From JAENWD01 sp963796915 (GTDB lineage: Bacteria > Acidobacteriota > Vicinamibacteria > Vicinamibacterales > JAENWD01): DNA of 64,000 nucleotides. Below are positions 43,329-52,714 of the stretch, one piece after another. Made by a program: the position numbers and the translations under genes. Under the pieces are notes generated by a model. It saw only the letters and a list, made by a program, of their open reading frames with translations. It was not told the DNA's origin and searched no databases. Position 1 is the first letter of the stretch, and each line of letters begins with the position of its first letter. The DNA is taken from assembly GCA_963796915.1 (NCBI GenBank), contig CAWCNI010000001.1, positions 1-64,000 of the forward strand, given 5' to 3'.

Positions 43329-46300
43329 TTCGAAGGTCCCTTCAAATCGAGCTGCAACCGCCGCGCGAGGGCGTGAGAAAGATTGCGGTCGGGAAACAGG
43401 AACACATGTGCCAGGCTGTCGCGCGCCTCGGCGACGCGCCCGAGCGCGGCACGCAGCCTGGCCTGGACGTAGAGGGCCGTGCCCGGCGCTGACGAGTCTC
43501 CGGCTTCGACGACCTCGGTGATCGCCGACAGCGCGGCTTCGAGGCGGGCGGTCGAGGGCGCGCCGTCGGCCGTGCCAAGCGCGCTGGCAGCTTCAAAGGC
43601 GATGGCGGTCTGCGCCGGCGAGGCTTCCGCCCGGTCCTGGGCCAGCGTCGTCCATCGACGCCGCGCCGCGTCGCCACGGCCGCAGGACGCCTCGACGCGC
43701 GCCAGCTGGAGTTGCATCCACCGGTCGGAGGCGGCTGCTTCGAGCGCCTCGGCAGAAAACGGCATCGCGGGATCCCCTCGGCTTACGCCGTCCACGGTGG
43801 CCAACGCGGCCTCGCAGCGATTCGCGTCGGCCGCGGCGCGCGCGCCGAGGCTGCGCGCGGCGACGAGAATGCGCTCCGGGGTCGTCCCGCCTTCCTCCGC
43901 CGGAAAGTAGCGGCCGCGAAACAGATCGTCCACGCTGTCGCCGCGCTCGGCCCTGGCGAGCGCCAGCCTGAGGGCGAGGGCGGGAGGCATGTCCGCCTGC
44001 GAGGGGTATCGCTCGAGCGCGGCCACTCGCTCGCCGACGGGAGCACCGCTGACGCTCAGGGCCGCATCGAGCGCGAGGTAAAGGTCGACGTCGCGCGGAT
44101 CAAAGCGAGTCCCTTTCGTCAGCACATCGATGGCCGCCTCCGCGCGGCCGGCGTGGAGGAGCGCGCGTCCGAGGTTGCGATGCAGCGTGGGCGTGTCCGG
44201 CGCGATCGTGGCCGCCCGCGTCCAGTCGGCAATGGCGCCATCGACCTTGCCGTCGGCGAAATGGAGCGATCCCAGCAAGAAGAGAGCGTGGCCGTCCGCC
44301 GGATTCGCCTTCAGTGCAGCGCTCAGCACCGCGAAGGTCGAGGCGCGATGCGGAAAGACGTAGGTCGTCGGCAATGCCGACGCCTGGCGGAAGTCGGCGT
44401 CGCCCGGCTGCCCGAGGCGCTGGCGGACGTAGCCCCGGTAGTACGCGACGAGCGGATCGCCGGCCGGCGACACCGCGCCTGGCTCGGAGGCTGGCGCGAC
44501 AGCCGGCGGATACGTGTGCGACAGCAGATCGAGAGCGTCCTCGAATGCGCCGAGCGCCAGATACTGATCGACCAGGTCGAGAACGCGCGCCGAATCGCCG
44601 GCCAGATGGATCCAGAAGTCGGGGTCGGGCGCGCCCAGCCGATGCGCTTCGTATCGGAGCAGGTTGCTGGTCGGGTCGACGCCGCGCCAATGCGCGAGGC
44701 GACGGCGTGCCCGATCGAGTTGATGCGAGCGCCGGAGGGTCGCGACCTCGAGCGCGCCGGCCAGGGCGTTATCGGGTGCGCCGGCCGTCAGCGTTGCCAG
44801 CCAGGTCAGCGCGGCCGGCTGATCGCCGCGTCGGGCCGCCAGACGCGCCAGCTGCAGGCACGAGGGCGCGTGCGTGGTGACAAACCGCGCGGCCGCCTCG
44901 AAGTGTCCGGTCGCGTCCCGATCCCGGCCCCGCGCGGCTTCGGCGAGCCCGAGGTAGTAGCGGGTTTCCATGTCGGTGACATCGCGCGCGTACGCCGATC
45001 GGAGCCATGTCATCGCCAGCGGTTCCTCACTGGCGGGGTGGTCGCCGTCGCCTGCGGCCGGATCGACCCAGTGGAGCGAGGTGGCCAGGCGGCCGGCCGC
45101 CTTGAGGAGCGTCAGGCTCCGGGGAAACGACTGCAGGCCCTCCCGATAGGTCGAGAGCGCGTCGAGCCTCCGGCCGTTCAATTCCTGATCGCGTCCGATC
45201 TCGACGACGTCGCCTTCGCTCCTGGCCTCGCGCGGTGGCGCGGCATGTTGCACCTGAGGACCGGGCGCGACGTCCGTCGGCGTCAGCGCGTCGTATCCGT
45301 CGGAAGAATGTGACAGCAGGACGGCGCCGCGGGCGTTCAGCAGCTCGAAGGTCCACGGTGCGTCGCTGACCGGCGCGCGCAGCTCCCGGCGCCACGTCTG
45401 GCGCGGCGACAGCGAGGTCACGACGTCGAGCCCGCCCTGCTCCTGCCTGACGCGGATGCGCGCGTTCGGGATGGCGTGCGTCACGTTGAGCTCGATCGCG
45501 AGCCGGCCATCGCTGACGTCGGTGTGCAGCACCGCGTCGCGGGTTGCCCGGGTGATGCCGCCGAGGTCTCGTGCGGGAAGCCAGTACTCCGAGAAGCGGA
45601 TCGTCTCCTGCGGCTCGAGCATCGCGTAGGTTTCCTGGTTGCGGAACAGGCCCGCCTGCAACTCGATGTACGCGCTGCGATCGTCCGAGAGCGTCTCCCG
45701 CCAGCCCAGCGCCTCTCTGTCGACCCCCCACGACCAGAACTTGTCGAACGGCAGTTCGCTCACCGAGGCGACGTGCACGGTGCCGGATCGCGATGACGGG
45801 TGCCAGACGGCCATGAACGGCTCACGCGTGCCGTAGGTGAAGAGAGACACGGGCCCGTCAGTCTGATTCCGGATGACACTCAGGTCGCGTCCGCGCGCGT
45901 CGACGGGCCATGGCTCGATCGCCGTGAACCCGTGCGTCGCCATCAGATGCGTCGGATAGATCAGTCGCGAGTCGTCCTGCACTTGTACCGCGGCGTTGGT
46001 CCACCAGTAGAAGCGATGGCGTGCGTCGCCCTGGTTGACGAGCGTCGTGTGCTGCTCCAGGACCGCGCGGCCTGGCGCGAGACGCAGCTCGACCCGCCAC
46101 TGCGATCCGAACACGCGGTCGACGTTCCCGACCCAGATTGACGCGCTGCCATCGGCATTCGCGACGACGGCCGAATCGACGGGCGACAGCGACATCCAGT
46201 TGTGCGAGACGGGGAAGTTGAACTCGATGCCGAATGCGGCCCACGCGCCGCGGTAGCCAATCAGCGCCTTCTTGATCGAGCGGTTGGCGTAGAACATCTC

Positions 46301-46624
46301 CTGCCCGCTGATCTTGTCGAGGCAGCTGTACAGGTGCCCGCCCAGCTCCGGCAGTACCGTGACCTTCAGGAATTCGTTCTCGAGAAACAGCGCGCGATAG
46401 CGGACAACCTGCTGCTGCCCGGTGAGCGCGTCCCGCAGCGGGTATGGGTAGTTGAAGCGGCCGACCGCGAAGGCATCGAAGGGCGGATTCGGATTGGCAG
46501 GGCCCTCGACAGTGGTCGAAAGACGCAGCTCGCCTTCCCACGCCCGCACCGCGGCCGTGGACTGCGCCCGTGCCTGTGGCGCCGCGACGAGCATCAAGGC
46601 GAGAGCAGCGGAGGCAGCACGCAT
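43325..46624 (-). CDS. DUF5107 protein with TPR repeats, secreted
   Basis: An intact 1099-residue protein with a signal peptide (MRAASAALALMLVAAPQARA). The N-terminal half is DUF5107, a galactose-mutarotase/GH-like sandwich (FLKVTVLPELGGHLYSCLDK, MFYANRSIKKALIGYRGAWA, RFYWWTNAAVQVQDDSRLIY). The C-terminal half holds TPR-like repeats (GHALFLLGSLHFADGKVDGA, LHRNLGRALLHAGRAEAAID). The frame runs open upstream to 47353, but the ATG at 46624, with ggcggg before it, gives the only signal peptide. It is coupled to DUF4091 by an ATGA overlap and diverges from the amidohydrolase gene. It probably binds or processes carbohydrate. Confidence 0.85.
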   Translation of the reverse strand: MRAASAALALMLVAAPQARAQSTAAVRAWEGELRLSTTVEGPANPNPPFDAFAVGRFNYPYPLRDALTGQQQVVRYRALFLENEFLKVTVLPELGGHLYSCLDKISGQEMFYANRSIKKALIGYRGAWAAFGIEFNFPVSHNWMSLSPVDSAVVANADGSASIWVGNVDRVFGSQWRVELRLAPGRAVLEQHTTLVNQGDARHRFYWWTNAAVQVQDDSRLIYPTHLMATHGFTAIEPWPVDARGRDLSVIRNQTDGPVSLFTYGTREPFMAVWHPSSRSGTVHVASVSELPFDKFWSWGVDREALGWRETLSDDRSAYIELQAGLFRNQETYAMLEPQETIRFSEYWLPARDLGGITRATRDAVLHTDVSDGRLAIELNVTHAIPNARIRVRQEQGGLDVVTSLSPRQTWRRELRAPVSDAPWTFELLNARGAVLLSHSSDGYDALTPTDVAPGPQVQHAAPPREARSEGDVVEIGRDQELNGRRLDALSTYREGLQSFPRSLTLLKAAGRLATSLHWVDPAAGDGDHPASEEPLAMTWLRSAYARDVTDMETRYYLGLAEAARGRDRDATGHFEAAARFVTTHAPSCLQLARLAARRGDQPAALTWLATLTAGAPDNALAGALEVATLRRSHQLDRARRRLAHWRGVDPTSNLLRYEAHRLGAPDPDFWIHLAGDSARVLDLVDQYLALGAFEDALDLLSHTYPPAVAPASEPGAVSPAGDPLVAYYRGYVRQRLGQPGDADFRQASALPTTYVFPHRASTFAVLSAALKANPADGHALFLLGSLHFADGKVDGAIADWTRAATIAPDTPTLHRNLGRALLHAGRAEAAIDVLTKGTRFDPRDVDLYLALDAALSVSGAPVGERVAALERYPSQADMPPALALRLALARAERGDSVDDLFRGRYFPAEEGGTTPERILVAARSLGARAAADANRCEAALATVDGVSRGDPAMPFSAEALEAAASDRWMQLQLARVEASCGRGDAARRRWTTLAQDRAEASPAQTAIAFEAASALGTADGAPSTARLEAALSAITEVVEAGDSSAPGTALYVQARLRAALGRVAEARDSLAHVFLFPDRNLSHALARRLQLDLKGPSK

Positions 46625-46723
46625 CCCGCCAAGAGAAACAAAGAAGCCGTCCGGCGCGCAAGGAAAAAGATTGACAGCGCGCGTGATCGACGGGATACGT
46701 GACTGCATCGGAGGGCTCGATCG

Positions 46724-48028
46724 ATGCGTTGTGTCGCTTATCTCGTCCTGGCGTGCGCGGGTGTCGCGTCGGCTGGCGTCGGCGTCTCGGGGCGCGCCGC
46801 GCAGGAACGGGCGCTCGTCCTCGACGGCGCCCAGGTGATCGACGGCACGGGCGCAGCTCCCATTCCAAGGGCCCGCATCGTCGTGATCGGCGGACGGATC
46901 GCAAACATCGGGCCGCTCGACCAGACCCAGGCGCCCGAGGGCGCGGAGCACGTCGACCTGTCCGGCAAGACGATTCTGCCGGGCCTGATCGATCTGCACT
47001 TCCACATCGAGAGCGATCCGAAGCTCGCGCTCCGGCAGCTGAGCTACGGCGTGACGGCGTTTCGCGATCCCGGCCAGTGGGATGACAAGTTCGTCGAGCT
47101 CCGCCAGATGGTCGCCGCCGATCACCTCAAGGCGCCGCACATCTTCACGTGCGGTCCGCACATCGACGGCGAGCATCCCGCCTATCCGAACGACGCCGTG
47201 ATCGCGCGCGATCCCGAGGAAGCGCGGCGGCTGGCCGAGCGCAACGTCGAATGGGGCGCGACGGCGCTCAAGATCTACTTCCGGCTGCCGCTGGCGAGCG
47301 CTCGCGCCGTGATCGAGGTCTGCGACGCGCATCACATTCCGTGCACCGCGCATCTCGAGATTCTGGACGCGCGCGAGGCGCTGCTGTCAGGGCTGCACGG
47401 GATCGAGCACGTCACGTCGCTTGGCCAGAGCCTGCTGCCGGCGCGTCAGCGCGAGCAGTATCGCCAGGCAGTGCTACTGGACAATGAGGCCCGCCAGCTC
47501 GGCCGGTACCGCTCGTTCGCGCAGGCTGACCTGGATGGGCCCGACGCGAAGGCGCTCTACGCGGTGCTGCGCGATCGTCGTCCGTGGCTCGACCCTACCC
47601 TGGCGGTGTTCGAGCGCCGGGCGGACGCGCCACCGGCCAACACGTCGCCCGCCGACGCGGCGATGATGGCGGCGGGATTCGAGAACATGAAGCGACTGGC
47701 GCGTCGCGCGGCGACCGAGGGTGCCCGAATCGTCATGGGCGGGCACTCCACCGCGCCATTTGCCAGCCGCGGCCAGGCTCCGTGGAGAGAACTGGAATTG
47801 CTGGTCGAGAGCGGTTTTACGCCACTCGAGGCGATCACTGCCGCCACCGGCACCGCTGCCGGATTTCTGTACCGGGAGCAGGAGCTTGGCACGCTGCGCC
47901 CGGGCCTGGCCGCGGACCTCGTGGTGCTCGGCCAGGACCCGATGAAGAGCATCAAAGCCATTCGCACTGTTGAGCGTGTGATGGCGTCAGGCGAGTGGGT
48001 GAACATCGACCGCTACCGCAGCTATTGA
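46724..48028 (+). CDS. Secreted amidohydrolase
   Basis: A 434-residue metal-dependent hydrolase of the imidazolonepropionase-like group with a signal peptide (residues about 1-24). Metal-site residues appear as LIDLHFHIES (HxH), the Lys of ALKIYF, CTAHLEI and GIEHVTS. The usual C-terminal Asp metal ligand (GTD motif) is not seen; the equivalent stretch reads VMGGHSTAP. It could use His there or be catalytically changed. It is divergent from DUF5107 with 99 bp between, and lies upstream of the TonB receptor. Confidence 0.85.
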   Translation: MRCVAYLVLACAGVASAGVGVSGRAAQERALVLDGAQVIDGTGAAPIPRARIVVIGGRIANIGPLDQTQAPEGAEHVDLSGKTILPGLIDLHFHIESDPKLALRQLSYGVTAFRDPGQWDDKFVELRQMVAADHLKAPHIFTCGPHIDGEHPAYPNDAVIARDPEEARRLAERNVEWGATALKIYFRLPLASARAVIEVCDAHHIPCTAHLEILDAREALLSGLHGIEHVTSLGQSLLPARQREQYRQAVLLDNEARQLGRYRSFAQADLDGPDAKALYAVLRDRRPWLDPTLAVFERRADAPPANTSPADAAMMAAGFENMKRLARRAATEGARIVMGGHSTAPFASRGQAPWRELELLVESGFTPLEAITAATGTAAGFLYREQELGTLRPGLAADLVVLGQDPMKSIKAIRTVERVMASGEWVNIDRYRSY

Positions 48029-48061
48029 CTACGGCTGAGCTTCGAGAAGTTTTGTTTCGTG

Positions 48062-48090
48062 TTGACAGCTTAGGGCTGATTTCTTTACAT
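48062..48090 (+). promoter_or_regulatory. Sigma70-type promoter of the TonB receptor gene
   Basis: TTGACA at 48062-48067 and TTACAT at 48085-48090 are separated by exactly 17 bp, in the gap between the amidohydrolase and the receptor. This implies the receptor has its own transcript. Confidence 0.6.
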
Positions 48091-48155
48091 CTGGAGGGCT
48101 TCACGTGCCCGGGATGGCCCGGGCGGGACGATTCCAGTGTCCGGAGACAGCCATT

Positions 48156-51100
48156 ATGAGCGTCGCGCGCCTTCGACTGCCATTCAGCCTCACTGATGTT
48201 CCAGCCCACCGTCGCCTGCGATGGGCAAGGTACACGACGCTGGCGATCGCCCTGCTGCTCGGCCTCGCGAGCGCCGGGCGAGCGCAGTCCACACTCGGCA
48301 CGGTCCGTGGCACTGTCTTCGATCCGCAGCACAACGTGGTGCCCGGCGCGACTGTCGTGGTCACCGACGAGGCCACCAACGTCACGCGAGAGACTGTCAC
48401 CGACGCTGAAGGTCAGTTCGAGTTCCCCAACCTGCGATCCGGCACCTACACCGTCGAAGCCTCACTCTCGGGTTTCAAGAAGGTGAAGCGCACGGGCCTG
48501 CTGCTGCGCGCCGCTGCGATCGCGCTCGCCGATATCGAGCTGGAGGTCGGCGGCCTGGAGGACGTGATCACGGTGACTGCGGAGGGCCAGAACAACATCA
48601 CGCTCGAGAGCCCGGCGATTTCCCGCGGCCTCGACTCGCAGCAGCTGCGCGATTTGCCCCGCAACAGCCGCGACGTCCAGGACTTCCTGACGCTGAACCC
48701 CAACGTCGTCGGCGGGTTCGACACGATTCAGTTCCTCGGCGGCCGCACCTACGGCGTGACCTACGTGCAGGACGGGCAGCCTTCGGGCGCGGGTATCTTC
48801 GGTGAGGTGTCGAACGCGGCGCCGGGACTGGATGCGATTTCGGAGATGCAGGTCCTCTCCAACTCGTACAGCGCCGAGTACGGCGGCCTGGCGGGCGTCG
48901 TGATCAGCACCAAGCGCGGCGCCAACCAGTTTCACGGGTCCGGCTTCTACGACTACAACTCGAACGCGCTGAACGCGCTGACCTACGCCGAGACGTTGAA
49001 CGGCGTGACGCGTGACGACCCCAACGCCGACACGCACGAGCACCGGTTCGGCGTCAGCTTTGGCGGTCCAGTCATCAAGGACCGCACGTTCTTCTTCGGC
49101 AACTACGAAGGCAGCCGGCTGAAGCAGCTCGGCGGCGGTGCGCGGGCGATCGTGCCGACGGCGGCCATGCGCGCGGGAGACTTCTCGGCGACCAACTTCA
49201 TCATCAACGATCCTGAGACCGGACTGCCCTTTCCGAACAACACGATTCCGGCCGACCGCATCGACCCGTCTGCCCGCAAGATCATCGACTTCTTCTACCC
49301 GCTGCCCAATCAGGAGCCGCTCGCGAACGGCTACGGCGCCTACCGGCAGATCGTGCCGCTCGATCGCAACCGTGACCGGGCCGACTTCCGCGTCGATCAC
49401 GAGCTGACGAAGAAAGACTCGCTCTTCTCGCGATTCAGCTGGCAGAACCGGGATCCGGACGCCTTCACGTTCGAGCAGACTGGCGGCAACGGCGGCACGG
49501 GGCTGGTCAACAACGGCATCCTCGACCGCAACTCGAAAGCCGTCAGCTGGGCCAACGGCTGGACGCGCGTCTGGTCGAGCACCATCGTCAACGAGTTGCG
49601 CGGTGGCTACAATTCCACGACGAGTAACCGGCGCAGCCACTTCATCGCCGGGCAGGTGGGCCAGGACATCGGCGTCGACGTGCCGGCACTGGCGCAGGAC
49701 GCGCCCGGCTTCCCGACGTTCCTGTTTGCGGGCGCCAATCGGCCTTCTGATATCCGCGATCAGCGCCAGAACGCCTTCCGCGACCTCGACCAGTCGGCCA
49801 TCTCTGTCAGCAACAACTTGACCTGGCTCAAGGGACGACACTCGCTGAAAGTCGGCGGCCTGTACAGCCACAACCTGGCCAAGGACGGCTACTCGACCGG
49901 GGCCAACGAGTCAAAGGGCCGCTACAACTTCTCCGGCTTCGCCACCGGCAACTCGCTGGGCGACTTGCTGCTCGGACTTCCGCTTCGTTCCAACGAGCAG
50001 CGGAACACGCGCGGGAATCAGCCGATGGACAGCTACTCGAACGACTGGGCGCTGTTCGGGCAGGACGACTGGAAGGTCAACTCGGCGCTGACCCTGTTCC
50101 TGGGCCTGCGCTACGAGGTCACCGGGCTGTTCGTCGACAAGAACAACATCTACGCGAACTTCATCACCGCCGACGGCGGCCATCACGTCGTCCCGAATGC
50201 GGCGATTGGCGCCTTCCTGCCGCCAGGGGCCGTTGCGCTGAACCGCACGCTCACGGCGGATGACGTGGGCGTCGGGCCGGCGTTGATGTTCACCGACCGC
50301 AACAACTTCAGCCCGCGGCTCGGCTTCGCGTACCGCCTCGACGAGAACAACAAGACCGTCGTGCGCGGCGGCTTCGGGATCTTTCATCCCACCGGCGCGG
50401 CACAGGGCGCCCGCGACATCATGTCGCGCAACCCGTTCCGCTACTCGATCACCCACAACCTGCCGACGCTCGAACATGGCTTCACGACGGGCACCGTCAG
50501 CACGGCGCAGGACTTCGGCAACGAGGGTCTCGACCTGCACCTGCAGAGCCCCGACATCTACCAGTACAACCTCACGCTCGAGCGTGAGTTGCCGGGCGAC
50601 CTCGGCCTCCGCGTCAGCTACATCGGATCGACGATGAGGAAGCTGCTGGTGAGCCGTGACAACAACACTGTGAAGGCCAGCGACGTGCCGCTCGGCGATG
50701 TGAACGAGGATCCCGAGGCCCACGCGATGTTGCCGTACCCGATTTACGGCACGTTCATGGACATCACGTCGAATGCCGGCTCCGGGCAATTCAACGCGCT
50801 CCAGTTCGAAGTGGTGCGGCGCTTCCGCCACGGATTCGCCATGGATGCGGCGTATACGTTCTCCCACTCCGACAGCAACGCGCCAGACAGCGGCAACAGC
50901 ACGATTGGCGTCGTCCAGTTCGATCCCTACGACATCGAAAAGGATCGCGGGCCGGATCCCAACGTCGTGACACATCGCTTCGTGCTCAACTCGACATGGG
51001 AGCTGCCGTTCGGCCGCGAGCGCACCTACGGCTCAGACATGCCGCGCTGGGCTGACGCTGTCGTCGGCGGGTGGACGATCGCGACCATCATGCAGGCGAG

Positions 51101-51608
51101 GTCCGGGCCCTTCCTGACGCCGTTTTTCGCCTACGGAACCGACCCGATCTTCCCGGCCAACACCGGCCGCGCGCTCGACGGCGTCGGACAGTTCGGCGAG
51201 GCGTGGCGGCCGGACGTGACCGGCGATCCAAACACCGGTGGCTCACGCACGCAGTTCTACAACCTGGGCGCGTACTCTGTCCCGGCGCCGGGCACACTGG
51301 GCAACGCGAAGAAGGGCAGCCTCAAGGGACCGGGCACCTGGGTGGTGAACTTCGCCTTCTACAAGGACGTCCTCAAGACGGCGGGCTACACGGTGGAAGT
51401 CACCGCGCTGCTCGACAACGCCTTCAATCATCCGCAGTTCTACGTGCCGGACCTGGGCACGGACGGCTTCGGCGATCTGACGGACCTGCTGATCAACGAC
51501 ACGCCGGACAACGGCACGACCGGCGTGCTGGGCGCGGACACGGTAGGGAGCGTGGAGGGATTCAGCACCGGGCGTGCGATTCGGTTCGGGCTCAGGATGC
51601 GCTTCTGA
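48156..51608 (+). CDS. TonB-dependent receptor with carboxypeptidase-regulatory N-terminal domain
   Basis: A 1150-residue outer-membrane beta-barrel importer. After a signal peptide (about residues 1-45) come the CarboxypepD_reg domain (GTVRGTVFDPQHNVVPGATV), the plug (LRDLPRNSRDVQDFLTLNPN, GRTYGVTYVQDGQPSG, EYGGLAGVVISTKRGANQFH) and a long barrel ending in GRAIRFGLRMRF with a C-terminal Phe. This is the OmpA/TonB-receptor type abundant in Acidobacteriota. The ATG at 48156 follows ggaga at the right distance. It probably takes up oligosaccharides made by the enzymes encoded nearby. Confidence 0.92.
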   Translation: MSVARLRLPFSLTDVPAHRRLRWARYTTLAIALLLGLASAGRAQSTLGTVRGTVFDPQHNVVPGATVVVTDEATNVTRETVTDAEGQFEFPNLRSGTYTVEASLSGFKKVKRTGLLLRAAAIALADIELEVGGLEDVITVTAEGQNNITLESPAISRGLDSQQLRDLPRNSRDVQDFLTLNPNVVGGFDTIQFLGGRTYGVTYVQDGQPSGAGIFGEVSNAAPGLDAISEMQVLSNSYSAEYGGLAGVVISTKRGANQFHGSGFYDYNSNALNALTYAETLNGVTRDDPNADTHEHRFGVSFGGPVIKDRTFFFGNYEGSRLKQLGGGARAIVPTAAMRAGDFSATNFIINDPETGLPFPNNTIPADRIDPSARKIIDFFYPLPNQEPLANGYGAYRQIVPLDRNRDRADFRVDHELTKKDSLFSRFSWQNRDPDAFTFEQTGGNGGTGLVNNGILDRNSKAVSWANGWTRVWSSTIVNELRGGYNSTTSNRRSHFIAGQVGQDIGVDVPALAQDAPGFPTFLFAGANRPSDIRDQRQNAFRDLDQSAISVSNNLTWLKGRHSLKVGGLYSHNLAKDGYSTGANESKGRYNFSGFATGNSLGDLLLGLPLRSNEQRNTRGNQPMDSYSNDWALFGQDDWKVNSALTLFLGLRYEVTGLFVDKNNIYANFITADGGHHVVPNAAIGAFLPPGAVALNRTLTADDVGVGPALMFTDRNNFSPRLGFAYRLDENNKTVVRGGFGIFHPTGAAQGARDIMSRNPFRYSITHNLPTLEHGFTTGTVSTAQDFGNEGLDLHLQSPDIYQYNLTLERELPGDLGLRVSYIGSTMRKLLVSRDNNTVKASDVPLGDVNEDPEAHAMLPYPIYGTFMDITSNAGSGQFNALQFEVVRRFRHGFAMDAAYTFSHSDSNAPDSGNSTIGVVQFDPYDIEKDRGPDPNVVTHRFVLNSTWELPFGRERTYGSDMPRWADAVVGGWTIATIMQARSGPFLTPFFAYGTDPIFPANTGRALDGVGQFGEAWRPDVTGDPNTGGSRTQFYNLGAYSVPAPGTLGNAKKGSLKGPGTWVVNFAFYKDVLKTAGYTVEVTALLDNAFNHPQFYVPDLGTDGFGDLTDLLINDTPDNGTTGVLGADTVGSVEGFSTGRAIRFGLRMRF

Positions 51609-51755
51609 GGACGTCGCTAGCGAGCGCGAACAGTGAACTCGAGGCCGGCGTCGAAGGGCAAGATCATCGTGCGCAGCGGTTATGAGTAGGTCTCGCGACG
51701 CTGCCGTGTGTCTATCGCAGACGACGACGGCGCCCAGGTATCGATGAGAATGAGG

Positions 51756-51783
51756 TGGCCAGCCCCGTCCGGAGGGCTGGCCA
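51756..51783. terminator. Strong hairpin downstream of the TonB receptor
   Basis: TGGCCAGCCC and GGGCTGGCCA form a perfect ten-base stem around an eight-base loop. It is 148 bp after the receptor stop and 88 bp before the antitoxin start, with no T-run. A terminator or transcript-end stabiliser is possible. The rest of 51609-51871 shows no gene I can support. Confidence 0.4.
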
Positions 51784-51871
51784 TCAATCTCGAAGTCCAC
51801 GGTCCGGCCCGTCGTCCAACCGGCTGTCGCGCGCGCTTGTGAGACGGCGTGAGCGGTTGTACATTGGAACG

Positions 51872-52066
51872 ATGAACGTGGCGTTTGAGCTCCCGCCCGC
51901 GCAAGCGGAAAAGCTGCGACAAGTGGCTGAAGCGCTCGGAATTGCGCCCTCCGAACTTGCCCGCGCCGCCCTGAGTGATCTCCTAACGGAGGGCGACGAG
52001 GACTTTCGAACAGCCGCCGATCGCGTCCTGCGAAAGAACGCCGAACTCTACCGCCGCCTGGCCTGA
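51872..52066 (+). CDS. Antitoxin of a Doc-type module
   Basis: A 64-residue protein: a short beta-strand MNVAFELPPAQAEKL followed by a ribbon-helix-helix-like region VAEALGIAPSELARAALSDL and an acidic-basic tail FRTAADRVLRKNAELYRRLA. The tail would bind and block the toxin. The ATG at 51872 is preceded by ggaac, and the stop overlaps the toxin ATG by one base, the usual antitoxin-first order. It probably represses its own promoter. Confidence 0.75.
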   Translation: MNVAFELPPAQAEKLRQVAEALGIAPSELARAALSDLLTEGDEDFRTAADRVLRKNAELYRRLA

Positions 52067-52452
52067 TGCGGTACGTCACGCTGGGTGAGGTTGTCGAACT
52101 CCATCGACGGCTGCTCACCGTCACGGGCGGCGCGTCCGGCATTCGCGATCTCGGACTCCTCGAATCTGCACTCGCGCAGCCGAAGGCTACATTCGATGGC
52201 GTCGATCTTCATCCGACGCTGGTCGAGAAGGCCGCCGCACTAGGATTTGCGTTGGTGGCGAACCACCCCTTCGTCGATGGCAACAAGCGCGTCGGGCACG
52301 CCGCGATGGAAGTGTTCCTTGTATTGAACGGCTGCGAGATCGACGCATCGACGGACGAGCAGGAACGCCTGATCCTCGGTGTTGCCGCCGGCGAAGTCGA
52401 CCGCCAGGAACTCGTGTTGTGGTTGAAGGATTACGTCAAGGAAACTCAGTAG
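52066..52452 (+). CDS. doc: Doc/Fic-family toxin (death-on-curing protein)
   Basis: A 128-residue Fic-fold protein. Doc kinases inactivate EF-Tu by phosphorylation. The core motif is HPFVDGNKRVGHA, with Lys in place of the second Gly of AMP-transferring Fic proteins (GNGR), which marks the Doc branch; E. coli phage P1 Doc has Ala where this has the first Gly. The N-terminal segment ASGIRDLGLLESALAQPKAT is typical. It is coupled to the upstream antitoxin gene. Confidence 0.88.
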   Translation: MRYVTLGEVVELHRRLLTVTGGASGIRDLGLLESALAQPKATFDGVDLHPTLVEKAAALGFALVANHPFVDGNKRVGHAAMEVFLVLNGCEIDASTDEQERLILGVAAGEVDRQELVLWLKDYVKETQ

Positions 52453-52714
52453 TTCTATTCACTGCCATCGCCGACAGGGCCCAAAACAGGGTTACTGCGA
52501 ACCGCGAGCATCTGATCCTTCAGGTCAGCCCTGGCCTGCGCTCAGCCATTCGGCTGACTACGTGCCATCAGTCGACTTCGCAGGTCAACAGGCGTGTCGG
52601 CGCAGCGTCTGCTGACGGTGGGCCTGAAACTCCGCTGTCGGTGATTCACTGGAACGTCCCGGCGGCTGCCGCAGCCCTCGCGCCGTCCCGTGCCGAGACC
52701 GACGATTACTGTCG

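Noticed and set aside
46625..47353. Upstream extension of the DUF5107 gene
   Set aside because: The extra 243 codons are antisense to the amidohydrolase and would bury the signal peptide; the ATG at 46624 has its own ribosome binding site.
48462..49871. 469-codon minus-strand frame inside the TonB receptor
   Set aside because: Shadow frame with no domain match; the plus strand carries an uninterrupted receptor.
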